Shown here one piece after another: positions 26,322 to 35,989 of a stretch of DNA of 64,000 bases. The position numbers and the translations under genes are program-made. Every line of letters begins with the position of its first letter. Position 1 is the first letter of the stretch. The notes below the pieces were generated by a model. That model was not told where the DNA came from and ran no database searches. It was given only the letters and a program-made list of their open reading frames with translations. The stretch comes from Shinella zoogloeoides (lineage in GTDB: Bacteria > Pseudomonadota > Alphaproteobacteria > Rhizobiales > Rhizobiaceae): contig NZ_CP086612.1 in the NCBI RefSeq assembly GCF_020883495.1, positions 248,001-312,000 on the forward strand, in the 5' to 3' direction.

Positions 26322-28126
26322 AGTGTGCGGAAGAAGCCGAGTGAGGGATCGAGGGGCGTACCTACAAGTAGCCCCCGATCGAGATGCCGGTTGAAATGCT
26401 CGCACGAAGTTTCCGGTACGAAGGCGCAGCAGTGACATGCGGCAGATCCGGACCCCTCCGACAGGGACAGGATGCCGGTGCTGCAGAGAGGGTCGGAGGA
26501 GCACCATTCCATGTCGCGAAGCGCTGCGACAAGGATCGGCTCCAGCTCGTCCGCCCGCCCCTTGCGCGAAAGGCCGCCCAGCGTCCCGTCTGCGTCAGGG
26601 GCCGAGGTGTAGAGCAGGAAGCCGCACATCCCGCCTGGCCCCGGTGAAACGTAAAGCCGCTCGCGTATCGAGGCAGTCGAATATCCGCTGTCGAGCGACA
26701 GACGCTCGGCCAGCGCATGCGCTGTTGTATGAACAAGAAGAAATCTCGGTGAGATTTCCATCGGAAAGGGACGGTCCGAGCCATTATGCTCTTCCCAGGC
26801 GCGTTTGGCGGCCGCATGAGCTGCCGCCGCGCGAGTTTTGACTTCCTCATTATTTTCCCACTCGCTCACGCTGTCCGGAGCGAAGTTCAGAAAGATACCT
26901 TCTCCACGAACCTCGATCGCCGGGAGCCAGTTCAGCTTTTCGCGAGACAAGGGAGCGATTTTTGCATTCCGATCCTCGGCCTCTGCCGGGCTCAGACGCG
27001 TGAAACCGCGCAGTGCACGAACCTCACGAAGCCTGTCGACCGATACAAGGTTGGAAAAGTAGGTCTCGAGTGAGGCGGGGACCCGCTGAGGATTGATCTT
27101 GAACTCGGGAAATTCCTCGTCCCGTCGAGGCCCGGAGCAAAGCATCATGTGCTCGTTCAGGCGGAGATCGGCTGAATCGCTCGACAGTATTGTCAGCAAG
27201 ATCTTTATCTTCGCGGTGAGCTGATCCGCGGTTATTGATCGATCCGGCCATTCAGGATGGATTTTTTGACGGACATAGCGGGGCAGCTGTTCCGGATCGT
27301 CAAGCTCCTTCAGGTCGTCCCAAAACCGCTCAAGGTCGTCGCGGAACGAACCACCGAAGGGGGGCACATCCAGTGCTGACGCAATAACCGGAAAATAGGC
27401 ATTGGACGCGCCGCGCTGAATCGCCACCGGCTCGTTTGCACATTCACAACCCTCGCCCTTGAGCCAAGGTTGAAGACCATCGCAGCGGATCTTCATGGAT
27501 TTGAGCGTGCCGGGGCTCAAAGCTCCATCGAGATCTCTTTCTGCCGCGCATTCGGTGCAGTGAACCCGCAATCCCTTGAGGCCGGACCCGGCGCCCTTGA
27601 GCTTTAGCGGTCTCTTGCGGCACCCTTCGGCATGGCGGGGCCAGGATGCCCACGGAAAGTCCTGGAGATGTCCATCCAAACAGGTGACCACAAATCTGAC
27701 AGGGACAACAAATGCTTTTCTGGCTCGTCGCCCGCGACCCGTACTGCAGGCGGAGCAGAAAAGTTCGGGCCGATCGGTTTCCTTTCCCCACGAGTGACTA
27801 CGTTGCAGAAGCTCGCATTTAGGGCACACATGCCAGTCAGGAAACCGGTAGGCAGGTAATAGCCGCTCACGATTTACATTGTTCACCCGCTCCTGGCCCA
27901 CAGGAGGAAGGCGAAATCCTCGAACGCCCAGTCGAGCCTGAAGTGGTTCGTGAGAGATGCGCTGGTCGTTCAATAGCCCTTGCCGGGCTGAAAACTGATC
28001 CCATGCCTCGAGCCCCGCAGCGACGACAGAAAGTGGCGCACCTCCGTCGCCGCGAAAGTCGATAATCGCACCCGGTCCGTTGCCGGAAAGGACCTGGCTC
28101 CGTCTGATGTTCCCGATCGGTTTCAT
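26322..28126 (-). pseudogene. drmB: DISARM protein DrmB (DUF1998), C-terminus cut by IS21
   Basis: About 600 residues of a DUF1998 protein as found in DISARM phage defence. The N-terminus is IRRSQVLSGNGPGAIIDFRG. Zinc-type cysteine clusters occur at CPKCELLQ with CSAC, and at CSTGILS with ACHCCAF and SCEHFN; LVHTTAHALAERLSLDSGYS is the DUF1998 core. It overlaps the drmA stop by ATGA. The natural reading ends at LGFFRTL, where the IS21 end begins, and runs on 22 codons into the IS. Only a few terminal residues seem lost, so the protein might be near full length, but its partner gene is halved and no drmC or methylase gene remains. Confidence 0.8.
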
Positions 28127-29418
28127 TGTCTGTCCTCTCTACTGCGGGCCTGTTCGACCAGAACAAATGGAGTCGATGCCTCAACGGAGCGAAGGCTGTT
28201 GGGTGTGGGCCTCTGGTACCGGTAACGGCTTTTGTTTCCCCGGGCAGCAGCCGTTTCGGCGGAGGTCAGAAGAGCGGGATTGTGGTCGTCCCAGTATGAA
28301 TTGAGCCCCTGGAAATCGAACCAGTCATTCAGGAACTCATCCAGCTGCTCTCTTGATGCGTCTGCTTCACCGGGGTCTATTCTGCGGACGCGTTCGACGA
28401 TGCGGTCCAGCAAGGCTTCCGCTTCTCTCTGGTGATCGTCAATCGCGCCGGGATCTGCCATGCCGGCCACCAGATGGCGAACCAGTGCAACAAAGGGAGC
28501 GTGTAAGGCCCTGTCTCTGGCGCGTGGGGCGAAGGGGGTAACGCTTGTCGCCTCAACCTCTCTGTAGAGACTGTTATGCCAGCTTGCGAATGTCTCGTAG
28601 CGGCTTCGGTCTCGGGACTTTGCCGCGTTGAAGAGAGTGACTACGAGCCCCGGCCAGCGCCGATCTCGGCCCACGCGGCTCGTGGCCTGGATGTATTCGG
28701 CGATTGTCTTTGGCTGTCCGTTGACGAGCATAAGCCCCAGCCGTGAAACGTCCATTCCAACGGAGATCATGTTGCTTGCGAGCACGATGTCGACATGCTC
28801 TTCATCCTGCCAGCCACGTTCCAGATTTTTGAGATATCGCGGGATGTCGTTTGAGCGGACCCGGCTGGTGAGCTCGATCTGGTTGTCGGTAAGGCGCTCG
28901 CTCTCGCCAACGCGGCGTGCAGCATAGTCGCCAATGCTTCTCGTGACGTCATCACGCATCAGAACGAGCGCACCGCCGAGCTCGCGCAACGAGTTAAAGT
29001 AGTTGATCAGTGTCCAGTAACCGTCACGGACATGATCCTGGATTGCCGGATCCGTTGCAGCCTGCAGGAGAGTAGCTGAGGCGGCTTGCTGGGTGAATTT
29101 GGCAGACCGGCCGACAGTACTGATGCCGACATACCGGCGTCCGGGAAGCGTCCTGTCCTCGACGGCAAAACCCGAGTCACTGTAGTCCAGACCGGGTGGC
29201 GGAAACTGGAAGGAGGTTCTGTCGAAAAGCGCGCGTATCTGTTGGGACGCGCGTCGGATCGTTGCGGTTGAACCAATAACCTTTGCGCGACGCCCGTCGG
29301 ACGTACGGCAAAGCTCGTCAACTGCGGTTTCATAAAGACCGGCCAGGCTTCCAAGCGGTCCGGAGATAAGGTGCAATTCGTCCTGTATGATAAGATCCGG
29401 AGGCGCCGCGGGAGTACC
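28123..29418 (-). pseudogene. drmA: DISARM helicase DrmA, C-terminal half
   Basis: 432 residues of a superfamily-2 helicase: motif II LIIQDELHLISGPLG, motif III VIGSTATIR, and the helicase C domain with VLASNMISVGMDVSRLGLML and YIQATSRVGRDRRWPGLV. Full DrmA proteins are around 1,000-1,300 residues with Walker A in the missing N-terminal half. The gene is broken 20 bases before motif II by the left end of the IS66 element. The gene order drmA then drmB with an ATGA overlap is typical of DISARM. Without Walker A the fragment cannot act as a motor. Confidence 0.8.
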
Positions 29419-29547
29419 GTGAGCGCGACGAACACCCCACCTTTCCTTTTGCGATCGCGGCCGCGAGAACAGCTCCTTCACCGATAGGAGCGGAACGGGA
29501 TGGTCGAAGATCGCGCTGATGCCATGCTTGAAGCCATGGATGAAGGC

Positions 29548-29970
29548 ATGCATGAAGCCAGGCATGAGGGAAAGTATCGTCGGATCGAGGTGATCACGGG
29601 TCGACGCCAGCGGCGGAATTGGACCGACGAGGAGAAGGCGCGGATCCTTGCCGAAAGTGCAGAACCTGACGTGAACATCTCGGCGATCGCCCGGCGCTGG
29701 GGCGTCAATCGCGGTCTGCTGAACGTCTGGCGGCGCGAAGCCGGGCTGACCTCTCGACGATCCGCGCAAGCCGGCGCACAGCAGGCCATGTTCGTGCCGG
29801 TGACGGTGGTTGGCGATAGAACGTCTTGCGAGAACTCGCCGTCGGATGTCGCCCATGACGCCGCGGGGCGTATTGAGATCGAGATTGCTGGCGCGCGTAT
29901 GACCGTGATCGGCTCGGTGGCGCCCGAATTGGCGCAGGCGATCGTGGCAACGTTGCGAGCACGCCGGTGA
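29548..29970 (+). CDS. tnpA: IS66 TnpA
   Basis: A 140-residue accessory protein of IS66: KYRRIEVITGRRQRRNW, then a helix-turn-helix VNISAIARRWGVNRGLLNVW. The exact start is unclear because in-frame ATGs at 29524, 29536 and 29548 lie in a short repetitive stretch (ATGGATGAAGGCATGCATGA). Overlaps tnpB by four bases. Confidence 0.8.
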   Translation: MHEARHEGKYRRIEVITGRRQRRNWTDEEKARILAESAEPDVNISAIARRWGVNRGLLNVWRREAGLTSRRSAQAGAQQAMFVPVTVVGDRTSCENSPSDVAHDAAGRIEIEIAGARMTVIGSVAPELAQAIVATLRARR

Positions 29971-30323
29971 TTGGACTTTCGCCTGGTGGAGTGAAGATCA
30001 TGGTGGCGACGCAGCCGGTCGACTTCCGGCGCGGCATGAATGGGCTTGTTGCGCTGGTGGCGTCAGCGCTTGCAGCTGATCCCTACTGTGGTGACGTGTT
30101 CGTGTTCCGCGCCAAGCGTCTCGATCGCCTGCGCTGCATTTATTGGGACGGATCAGGCATGATCCTGGCGACGAAATGGCTGGAGGCTGGCACGTTCGTT
30201 TGGCCACCGATCCGTGATGGCGCGATGCAGATGAGTAGCCAGGAGTTCTCCCTTTTGCTGGCCGGTATCGACTGGACGCGGGTCAGGCGAAACACCGTAA
30301 AGCGGCCAACGAAAGCAGGCTGA
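29967..30323 (+). CDS. tnpB: IS66 TnpB (Orf2)
   Basis: 118 residues with the family signature VATQPVDFRRGMNGLVALV and DVFVFRAKRLDRLRCIYWDG. It starts at GTG overlapping tnpA (GTGA). TnpB proteins are needed for transposition of IS66 elements, but their chemistry is unknown. Confidence 0.9.
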   Translation: MIGLSPGGVKIMVATQPVDFRRGMNGLVALVASALAADPYCGDVFVFRAKRLDRLRCIYWDGSGMILATKWLEAGTFVWPPIRDGAMQMSSQEFSLLLAGIDWTRVRRNTVKRPTKAG

Positions 30324-30371
30324 TCCTATTGGATTTGCTTGAAGATTCAGGGTCATGTGCTAGGGTCTGCC

Positions 30372-31946
30372 ATGCCGCTTCGACCCGACCCTTTACCTCA
30401 GGATGCCGCGCAATTGAGCCGAATCATTCTCTCGCTCGATGCAGAGAATGCCGACCTCAAGGCGCGCGTTGCCTTCCTGGAGCGGCAGCTCTTTGGGCCG
30501 AAATCGGAGAAGATGACGGCGATCGACCCGAAGCAGGCGACGCTTGAGCTTGGCGATCTCAGCGACATTCCCGCGGCGGCCAATGACGATGTTGCACCCG
30601 TGGCTGACGGCCGAAAGCAGGAGCGGCGATCGCCGGCGCGCAACATCGGCCGGTTACCCAGGCATCTCCCACGGTATGAAGAGCTCATCGAGCCGGAGAG
30701 CAAGATTTGCCCGTGCTGCTCGTTCGAGCTGCATTGCATCGGCACGGACGTCAGTGAGGCGCTCGACATCGTGCCGGCGGTTGTCCGGGTGAAGCGGACG
30801 ATCCGGCCGCGCTACGCATGCCGGGCCTGCGAGAGTGCCATTGTGCAAGCGCCAGCGCCGGCGCGTGTGATGGACGGCGGCATGGTGACCACGGCGTTTG
30901 CCGCCCATGTCGCCGTTTCGAAGTTCGCCTGGCATTTGCCGCTTCATCGCCAGGCGCAGATGCTTGCCTCCTGCGGCGTGATCATCGATCGCGGCACGCT
31001 CGGGGCCTGGGTGACGCGGGTCGCCTGGTGGCTTGAGCTTCTCTATGACGCGCTGCTTGCCTTCATCCGCTCCCAGCCAAGGGTGTTCTGTGATGAGACG
31101 CCGCTCCCGCGGCTTGATCCGGGGCGTAAGCGAACCAAGGTCTGCCAACTTTGGGCGCAGGCGGTCGACGATCGGCCATGGAATGGTCCGGCGCCGCCGG
31201 CGGTGGCCTATACTTTTGCCGAAAGCCGCAGCGCGCGCGAGGTCGAGGGGCAATTGTCGTCGTTTGCCGGCGTGCTCCAGGTCGATGGGTACCAAGCCTA
31301 TAAAACCTTGGCCAAGCGCCGGGGGAGGAGCAATGTCGCTCCCATGCGGCTGGCCTTCTGCCTTGCCCATGCCCGACGCAAGTTCGTCGAAATCGTCAAG
31401 ATGACCGGGTCTGCTGAGGCCCTGTCGATCCTTGCCAGGATTGCCGAGCTCTATCGGATCGAAGCGAAACTGCGCGGCGAAAATGCCGATACCCGGCTCA
31501 CGGTGCGGCGTCGCGAGGCAGCGCCCATCATGAGCGAACTGAAGGCCCAGCTCACCGAACTGAGCGACGAGGTGTCGTCGAAATCGGCGCTTGGCAAGGC
31601 CGTCACCTACACGCTCAACCACTGGAACGGACTGGCAGCCTTCCTGGAGGATGGCCGGATCGAAGTGGACTCCAATGTGGTCGAGCGTTCGATGAAATCG
31701 GTGGCTCTGACGAGGAAGAACTCGTTGTTCGTGGGCAGCGAACGCGGTGGCAAGACGTTCGCGGTCCTCGCATCGCTCGTCAACACGGCAAAGCTCAATA
31801 GTGTAGACCCCGAAGCTTGGCTTGCCGACGTGCTCGAGCGCATCATCTCCGGCAAGGTGACCGCGAACCAGATGGATACGCTCTTTCCATGGACCTGGAA
31901 GGCCAACCGCGAGAGCATTGCAGATCAGGAGCGACGGGCGGCATGA
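30372..31946 (+). CDS. tnpC: IS66 TnpC transposase
   Basis: 524 residues: N-terminal coiled coil (SLDAENADLKARVAFLERQL), a CPCC/C-x2-C zinc finger, and a DDE core with FCDETPLP, VLQVDGYQAY and the late catalytic region IEVDSNVVERSMKSVALTRK, then the IS66 C-terminal domain ending near WLADVLERI. The start MPLRPDPLPQDA is preferred over 30339. The stop overlaps the next gene by ATGA. Confidence 0.9.
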   Translation: MPLRPDPLPQDAAQLSRIILSLDAENADLKARVAFLERQLFGPKSEKMTAIDPKQATLELGDLSDIPAAANDDVAPVADGRKQERRSPARNIGRLPRHLPRYEELIEPESKICPCCSFELHCIGTDVSEALDIVPAVVRVKRTIRPRYACRACESAIVQAPAPARVMDGGMVTTAFAAHVAVSKFAWHLPLHRQAQMLASCGVIIDRGTLGAWVTRVAWWLELLYDALLAFIRSQPRVFCDETPLPRLDPGRKRTKVCQLWAQAVDDRPWNGPAPPAVAYTFAESRSAREVEGQLSSFAGVLQVDGYQAYKTLAKRRGRSNVAPMRLAFCLAHARRKFVEIVKMTGSAEALSILARIAELYRIEAKLRGENADTRLTVRRREAAPIMSELKAQLTELSDEVSSKSALGKAVTYTLNHWNGLAAFLEDGRIEVDSNVVERSMKSVALTRKNSLFVGSERGGKTFAVLASLVNTAKLNSVDPEAWLADVLERIISGKVTANQMDTLFPWTWKANRESIADQERRAA

Positions 31947-32506
31947 CACAGAACAGCCAAGGGGCTACGGCACGACCGAAGCTCGATGACGAGGCGTTCG
32001 AGGCGTTTATCAGGGCACGCCGTCCAGTCTCGCCGATCTGGTCGATGAGCGGCCTCGACGGCTATCTCACGGCTCTCATCATCGGCCCGAGGTTTATCGA
32101 CCCGCGTCAGTGGATCCCGGAGCTGACTGGCCCGGATGCCCTGAACCTGCCAATGGAAACAACCGAGCATCGAGCCGTCCAGACCATCGTTGCGGAATAC
32201 AACCGGATATCGGCAAGCCTCGCCGAAACGCCGAAAGATCATCGGCCCAGGTTCACCAAGATCGATGATCAAACCTTTGATCCCTTCGCTTGGGACCTCT
32301 GCTTTCTATTGGGAACAAGGTACGCGCCCAAGCTTTGGCAGCCCGTCCTTGGAGGTCATGCCGTCACTGGGGATATCGTCGCGCCCATCCGCAAGCTCGG
32401 CGAGGCAAAACGGAACGCGACCCGTCAGGATGCCGTTGCCGTCGCCGAAGCGCTCGTCAAGATCCGAGCCTATTTTATGCCGAAGCGGGCAAAGCAAAAG
32501 TTCTGA
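31943..32506 (+). CDS. UPF0149/YecA-like passenger protein in IS66
   Basis: A 187-residue protein with the UPF0149 pattern MSGLDGYLTALIIGP, FDPFAWDLCFLLG and a final basic tail, but without the SEC-type zinc tail seen in some YecA proteins. It is translationally coupled to tnpC and lies inside the IS ends, so it travels with the element. Such genes recur in some rhizobial IS66 members; no function is known. Confidence 0.75.
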   Translation: MTQNSQGATARPKLDDEAFEAFIRARRPVSPIWSMSGLDGYLTALIIGPRFIDPRQWIPELTGPDALNLPMETTEHRAVQTIVAEYNRISASLAETPKDHRPRFTKIDDQTFDPFAWDLCFLLGTRYAPKLWQPVLGGHAVTGDIVAPIRKLGEAKRNATRQDAVAVAEALVKIRAYFMPKRAKQKF

Positions 32507-32574
32507 CCGACAGCCGGAAGCCTATTCAGTCAATCACGGAAGCCGTGGGCTCTTCGTTGCGCTCACCTCGCGGC

Positions 32575-33389
32575 GGTGGCGTCGCCTTAACCTGACGTAG
32601 GACGCAATCATTTCTTTGTCCTGAATTTCAGGCTTGGATCGGCAACGCGATCTCACGCCAGGTGGCGCTGGTGAGGGCGCGGAGTTGGCGATGATCAGCG
32701 GCATTCAGGTGTTTTCGATGAAGTTGGAAAAGATTGGCAATTTGGCCGTGGGTTGAGAAACGTTGGCATTGACCTGCCGACTTGAACCGCATCATGCGTC
32801 GCTCTCGTCGTCGAACGGGAAGGTGAGAATTTTCTGCGAGGTTGTTGAGCCCTTTGTGCGAACGGTGTTCGATCCCCAGCATGATCTCTCGCTTTGCGGC
32901 GTAATAAGAACGCAGCTTGTCTGTCACCATCACGCGCGGCGCAACACCTTGGCTCTTCAACAATTTGCGCATCAGCCGAAGAGCGGCTCCCTTGTTTCTG
33001 CGGCTTTGCAGCAGAGCATCGAGAACGTAGCCGTTGGCATCGACGGCGCGCCACAGCCTGTATTTCTTGCCCTTGATCGATACGACCATCTCATCGAGAT
33101 GCCATTTGTCTGCGAAGTTGCCGATCGACCGCCGCTTGAGTTGGTGGGCGAATTTCAGGCCAAACTTAGTCGTCCATTCTGAGACGGTCTGAAACGAGAC
33201 GGCAATGCCGCGCTCGGCAAGCAGGTCTTCGATATCGCGCAGGCTCAGCGGGAACCGGTAATAGAGCCATACCGCATGCGCGATGATCTCGGCTGGAAAG
33301 CGGTGGCGTTTGTATCGGGCGGACGCATCGTCAGTCATGCCGATAGACTATTGCCTCGATCCGCACCAGCCGGTTAAGGCGACGCCTCC
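32575..33389 (-). mobile_element. IS6-family insertion sequence
   Basis: 815 bases with near-perfect terminal repeats (GGTGGCGTCGCCTTAACC at the left; right end, read inward, GGAGGCGTCGCCTTAACC). One transposase gene inside. Flanking 8-mers do not match, consistent with IS6-type replicative events joining unlike DNA. Confidence 0.85.
32628..33338 (-). CDS. IS6-family transposase
   Basis: 236 residues: RHRFPAEIIAHAVWLYYRFP, helix-turn-helix SLRDIEDLLAERGIAVSFQT, DDE residues in WHLDEMVVSIKGKKYRLWRA, VMVTDKLRSY and a late E in NLAENSHLPVRRRERRMM. Complete and probably active. Confidence 0.9.
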   Translation of the reverse strand: MTDDASARYKRHRFPAEIIAHAVWLYYRFPLSLRDIEDLLAERGIAVSFQTVSEWTTKFGLKFAHQLKRRSIGNFADKWHLDEMVVSIKGKKYRLWRAVDANGYVLDALLQSRRNKGAALRLMRKLLKSQGVAPRVMVTDKLRSYYAAKREIMLGIEHRSHKGLNNLAENSHLPVRRRERRMMRFKSAGQCQRFSTHGQIANLFQLHRKHLNAADHRQLRALTSATWREIALPIQA

Positions 33390-33465
33390 GTTGAGATTCA
33401 TAGATTCAGCACGCAGAAATCCGTCTTCTGCGGAGGGCATCCCGCTGCGTTTGAGCATTTTCATT

Positions 33466-34884
33466 GATAGCGTCCGTCAAGTTGGTGTAATTTCGGGTGT
33501 AGGACCGGGCCGTCATGATCAGGCGGCTCTGGGTGTAATCTGAAGTGTAGTTTCCTCTTCGATTGTTGGTGGGTTTAGCTCGGCCATTGCCTCGACCTGC
33601 ATGTATCGGCTCAGGAGCTGCCATTCGTCGTTGGCTTCGAGCAGAACCGCGCCGATGAGGCGAACGATGCTGTCCTCGTTGGGGAAGATGCCGACGACAT
33701 CGGCACGGCGCTTGACCTCCTTGTTGAGGCGTTCGAGTGGATTCGTTGAATGTAATTTCGTGCGGTGCTGGGCGGGGAAGGCCATGTAGGCCAGCACGTC
33801 GGCTTCGGCATTGTCCATGAAGGTACCGAGCTTGGGCCATCTGGCGCGGAGCTGGTCGGCGACATGCCGCCAGGTCTGCACGGCATTGTCATGGTCGGGC
33901 TGGATGAAAGCCTGACGGATCGCGGCGGCGACCATGGTGTGCTGGCCCTTGGGAACGTAGGCCAGCGCATTGCGTGTCGCATGAACACGGCAGCGCTGCC
34001 ATGTCGCGCTGAGGATACGGGTAATGGCCGCTTTCAGCCCTTCATGGGCATCGGAGATGACCAGCTTGACGCCGGTGAGGCCTCGGCGGACCAGATCACG
34101 CAGGAAGCTCGTCCAGAACGGCTCGGCTTCGGAGGGGCCGATGTGCAGGCCGACAATCTCCCTCTTCCCGTCCGTGTTGACCGCCACCGCGATTATCGCC
34201 GCCACCGACACGATGCGACCGCCCTCACGCACCTTCAGATAGGTGGCGTCGAGCCAGAGGTATGGCCAGTCACCGGAAAGGGGGCGCTTGAGGAAGGCGT
34301 TCACCCGCTCGTCGATATCCTTGCACAGCTTGGAGACGGAGGATTTGGAGATGCCGGTCATGCCCATGGCCTGCACCAGCTCATCGACCTTGCGCGTCGA
34401 GACGCCGTTGATCCACGCCTCCTGGATCACGGCCACCAGCGCCTTCTCCACCATCTTCCTCGGCTCCAGAAAGCCGGGAAAGTAGGCTCCCTGTCGCATC
34501 TTCGGTATCTTCAGGTTCAGCGTGCCGAGCCGGGTGTCGAGCGAGCGGTCGCGGTAGCCGTTGCGCCATGTCTGGCGGCTGTCGCCACGTTCATAGCGCC
34601 CAGCGCCGATCAGGCCATCAACATCGGCTTCCATGATCAGTTGCAGCACGCTTTCGGCAATCGTGCGCAGAAAATCGCTATCGCCACTCTTCGCGGCAAG
34701 CTCGGAAAGAGCTAATCTGTCGTCGGTCATCGGGGTTCCTTTCGGCTGGTTGAAGCTTTGCAACTCCACCTTCTCCGACAGGCCCGGTGCCCACCTTGCG
34801 CTCAACGAATTCGGCAGCTCATTCTCCACCGCCGTTTCCACCTCAATGCGCCTCCGAAATTACACCACGTGCGCGGACGCTACC
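33466..34884 (-). mobile_element. IS256-family element, copy 1 (with target duplication)
   Basis: 1419 bases with ~31-base imperfect ends (GATAGCGTCCGTCAAG left; right end, read inward, GGTAGCGTCCGCGCACG, then a shared GGTGTAATTTCGG). Flanked by an 8-base duplication TTTTCATT at 33458-33465 and 34885-34892, the only clear target duplication in the window, so this copy marks a simple, recent insertion. Confidence 0.92.
33519..34730 (-). CDS. IS256-family transposase, copy 1
   Basis: 403 residues from MTDDRLALSELAAKSG, preferred over the longer frame to 34841 because GGAACC lies upstream and other IS256 proteins start similarly. DDE residues: WPYLWLDATYLKVREGG, KLVISDAHEGLKAAI, and a late E in STNPLERLNKEVKRRADVVG. 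Same protein as the copy at 54770-55981. Confidence 0.92.
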   Translation of the reverse strand: MTDDRLALSELAAKSGDSDFLRTIAESVLQLIMEADVDGLIGAGRYERGDSRQTWRNGYRDRSLDTRLGTLNLKIPKMRQGAYFPGFLEPRKMVEKALVAVIQEAWINGVSTRKVDELVQAMGMTGISKSSVSKLCKDIDERVNAFLKRPLSGDWPYLWLDATYLKVREGGRIVSVAAIIAVAVNTDGKREIVGLHIGPSEAEPFWTSFLRDLVRRGLTGVKLVISDAHEGLKAAITRILSATWQRCRVHATRNALAYVPKGQHTMVAAAIRQAFIQPDHDNAVQTWRHVADQLRARWPKLGTFMDNAEADVLAYMAFPAQHRTKLHSTNPLERLNKEVKRRADVVGIFPNEDSIVRLIGAVLLEANDEWQLLSRYMQVEAMAELNPPTIEEETTLQITPRAA

Positions 34885-35107
34885 TTTTCATTTCGCGTGG
34901 CGATCGAGTTCGACGAGCGTTGCGGCGGAGACGCTTGGATCGACATAGGGCGTGGTCGCAGATCGGTGTGTGTTGCCGAAAGGCCATTAATTGGAGCAAT
35001 AAATCAATGGGTTAGTTCCATAAGGTATCTTATGCGATATGATATAACATTACCATAAAAGGTTATACGAATGTTGATCACGCGATGATTGCGCCATAAA
35101 GGACGAG

Positions 35108-35536
35108 GTGAATCGACAACGACAATGGGTGATGGAAATGTCTGGAGCGTCAAAGAGCAAGCCGCGTGCGCCCCGCCTCTGGTGGGAAGTGGTCCTTTTC
35201 GTCGTGGCTCTGTTCGTCCCTTCGACAATCTATCCGTTCGCTTCCGCCGCCAGCTCTGCCGTAACCCCCTTCGGCACCTCATTGGCAATCTCTGGCACGG
35301 CCATCGTCCTCCTCCTATTGTCAGTTTTGAGGGACATCGGACCGACCTTCGTCGAAAGAGCTGAGGCAGAGTTCCAAAACCGTCATGCGGCGGATATCTA
35401 CTCGATTCCTGTGACCTTCGATGTGACGCCGACAATCGTGCCCGGCTCCTCTCGCCTTAGAGCGACGCGAGTCGATAACAATCAGGCGATCGGTGCTTGG
35501 GCGTTAAGGCTTAACCACGCACGCCAGGCCGCGTAA
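35108..35536 (+). CDS. Small membrane protein of unknown function
   Basis: A 142-residue reading (GTG at 35108 after AAGGACGAG; ATGs at 35132 and 35138 are alternatives). Two hydrophobic segments (WWEVVLFVVALFVPSTIYPF and LAISGTAIVLLLLSVL) are followed by a polar region. I recognise no family. The upstream 200 bases (34893-35107) are AT-rich toward the gene and could hold its promoter; nothing else is seen there. It may be the first gene before higBA or the cut end of a larger gene. Confidence 0.4.
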   Translation: MNRQRQWVMEMSGASKSKPRAPRLWWEVVLFVVALFVPSTIYPFASAASSAVTPFGTSLAISGTAIVLLLLSVLRDIGPTFVERAEAEFQNRHAADIYSIPVTFDVTPTIVPGSSRLRATRVDNNQAIGAWALRLNHARQAA

Positions 35537-35600
35537 GCAGCGCGGCAACGCGATGTTCGATGCTGTCGTCGACGAGCTGGTCAACAACCATCCAAAGCAA

Positions 35601-35643
35601 GTTTCCAAATTGGGAATTTGGAGCTTGTTTCCAGATTGGGAAC
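35601..35643. promoter_or_regulatory. Paired operator half-sites upstream of higBA
   Basis: GTTTCCAAATTGGGAAT (35601-35617) and GTTTCCAGATTGGGAAC (35627-35643) differ at two bases and are spaced 26 bases apart, on the same face of the helix within error. Each is an imperfect inverted repeat. They lie just upstream of the higB start, the expected place for HigA or HigBA binding. Confidence 0.6.
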
Positions 35644-35662
35644 GCGATATATAGGAGCCTAC

Positions 35663-35974
35663 GTGAACGTTATCGCCAAGTCCGCGTTGGTCAAATTCTG
35701 GAGCGACCTGCCGAAAGGAGCGCCAAGAGAGACGGCTGAAGCGGCGATGACGGAATGGTATGCAACCGCATCAAAGGCAAGCTGGAGCAATTTCAGTGAG
35801 CTGAAGAAAACGTTCAACTCGGCCGACATCGTCGCGGGCAACAAAGTGATTTTCGACGTGGGTGGCAACAAATATCGCATTGTGGGTTTGGTCGCATTTC
35901 GGACGAAACGGATTTTCGTTCTGTTTGTCGGTACGCATGCTCAGTATGACGCGATTGACGTAGCAAAACTCTGA
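35663..35974 (+). CDS. higB: HigB-type toxin (RelE superfamily mRNA interferase)
   Basis: 103 residues starting at GTG 35663, six bases after AGGAG: VNVIAKSALVKFWSDLP, then WSNFSELKKTFNSADIV, KVIFDVGGNKYRIVGLVAF and IFVLFVGTHAQYDAIDV. The GNKYR and GTHAxYD motifs define the HigB branch that cleaves mRNA on the ribosome. The cognate antitoxin follows 15 bases later; toxin-first order is usual for higBA. Confidence 0.9.
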   Translation: MNVIAKSALVKFWSDLPKGAPRETAEAAMTEWYATASKASWSNFSELKKTFNSADIVAGNKVIFDVGGNKYRIVGLVAFRTKRIFVLFVGTHAQYDAIDVAKL

Positions 35975-35989
35975 TGTGAGGAGGTCGAT

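Larger units (their letters stand above)
29419..32566 (+). mobile_element. IS66-family element with UPF0149 passenger gene
   Basis: 3148 bases, with imperfect 24-base inverted ends (GTGAGCGCGACGAA left; GTGAGCGCAACGAA right, read inward). It contains tnpA, tnpB, tnpC and a coupled fourth gene. The left flank is drmA. The right flank is only eight bases long before an IS6 element starts, and these eight bases (CTCGCGGC) do not match the left flank (GGAGTACC). Confidence 0.8.

Noticed and set aside
33390..33457. Short frame between IS6 and IS256 read across the IS256 duplication
   Set aside because: Joining both flanks gives only about 40 codons in each frame, with no family I can name.
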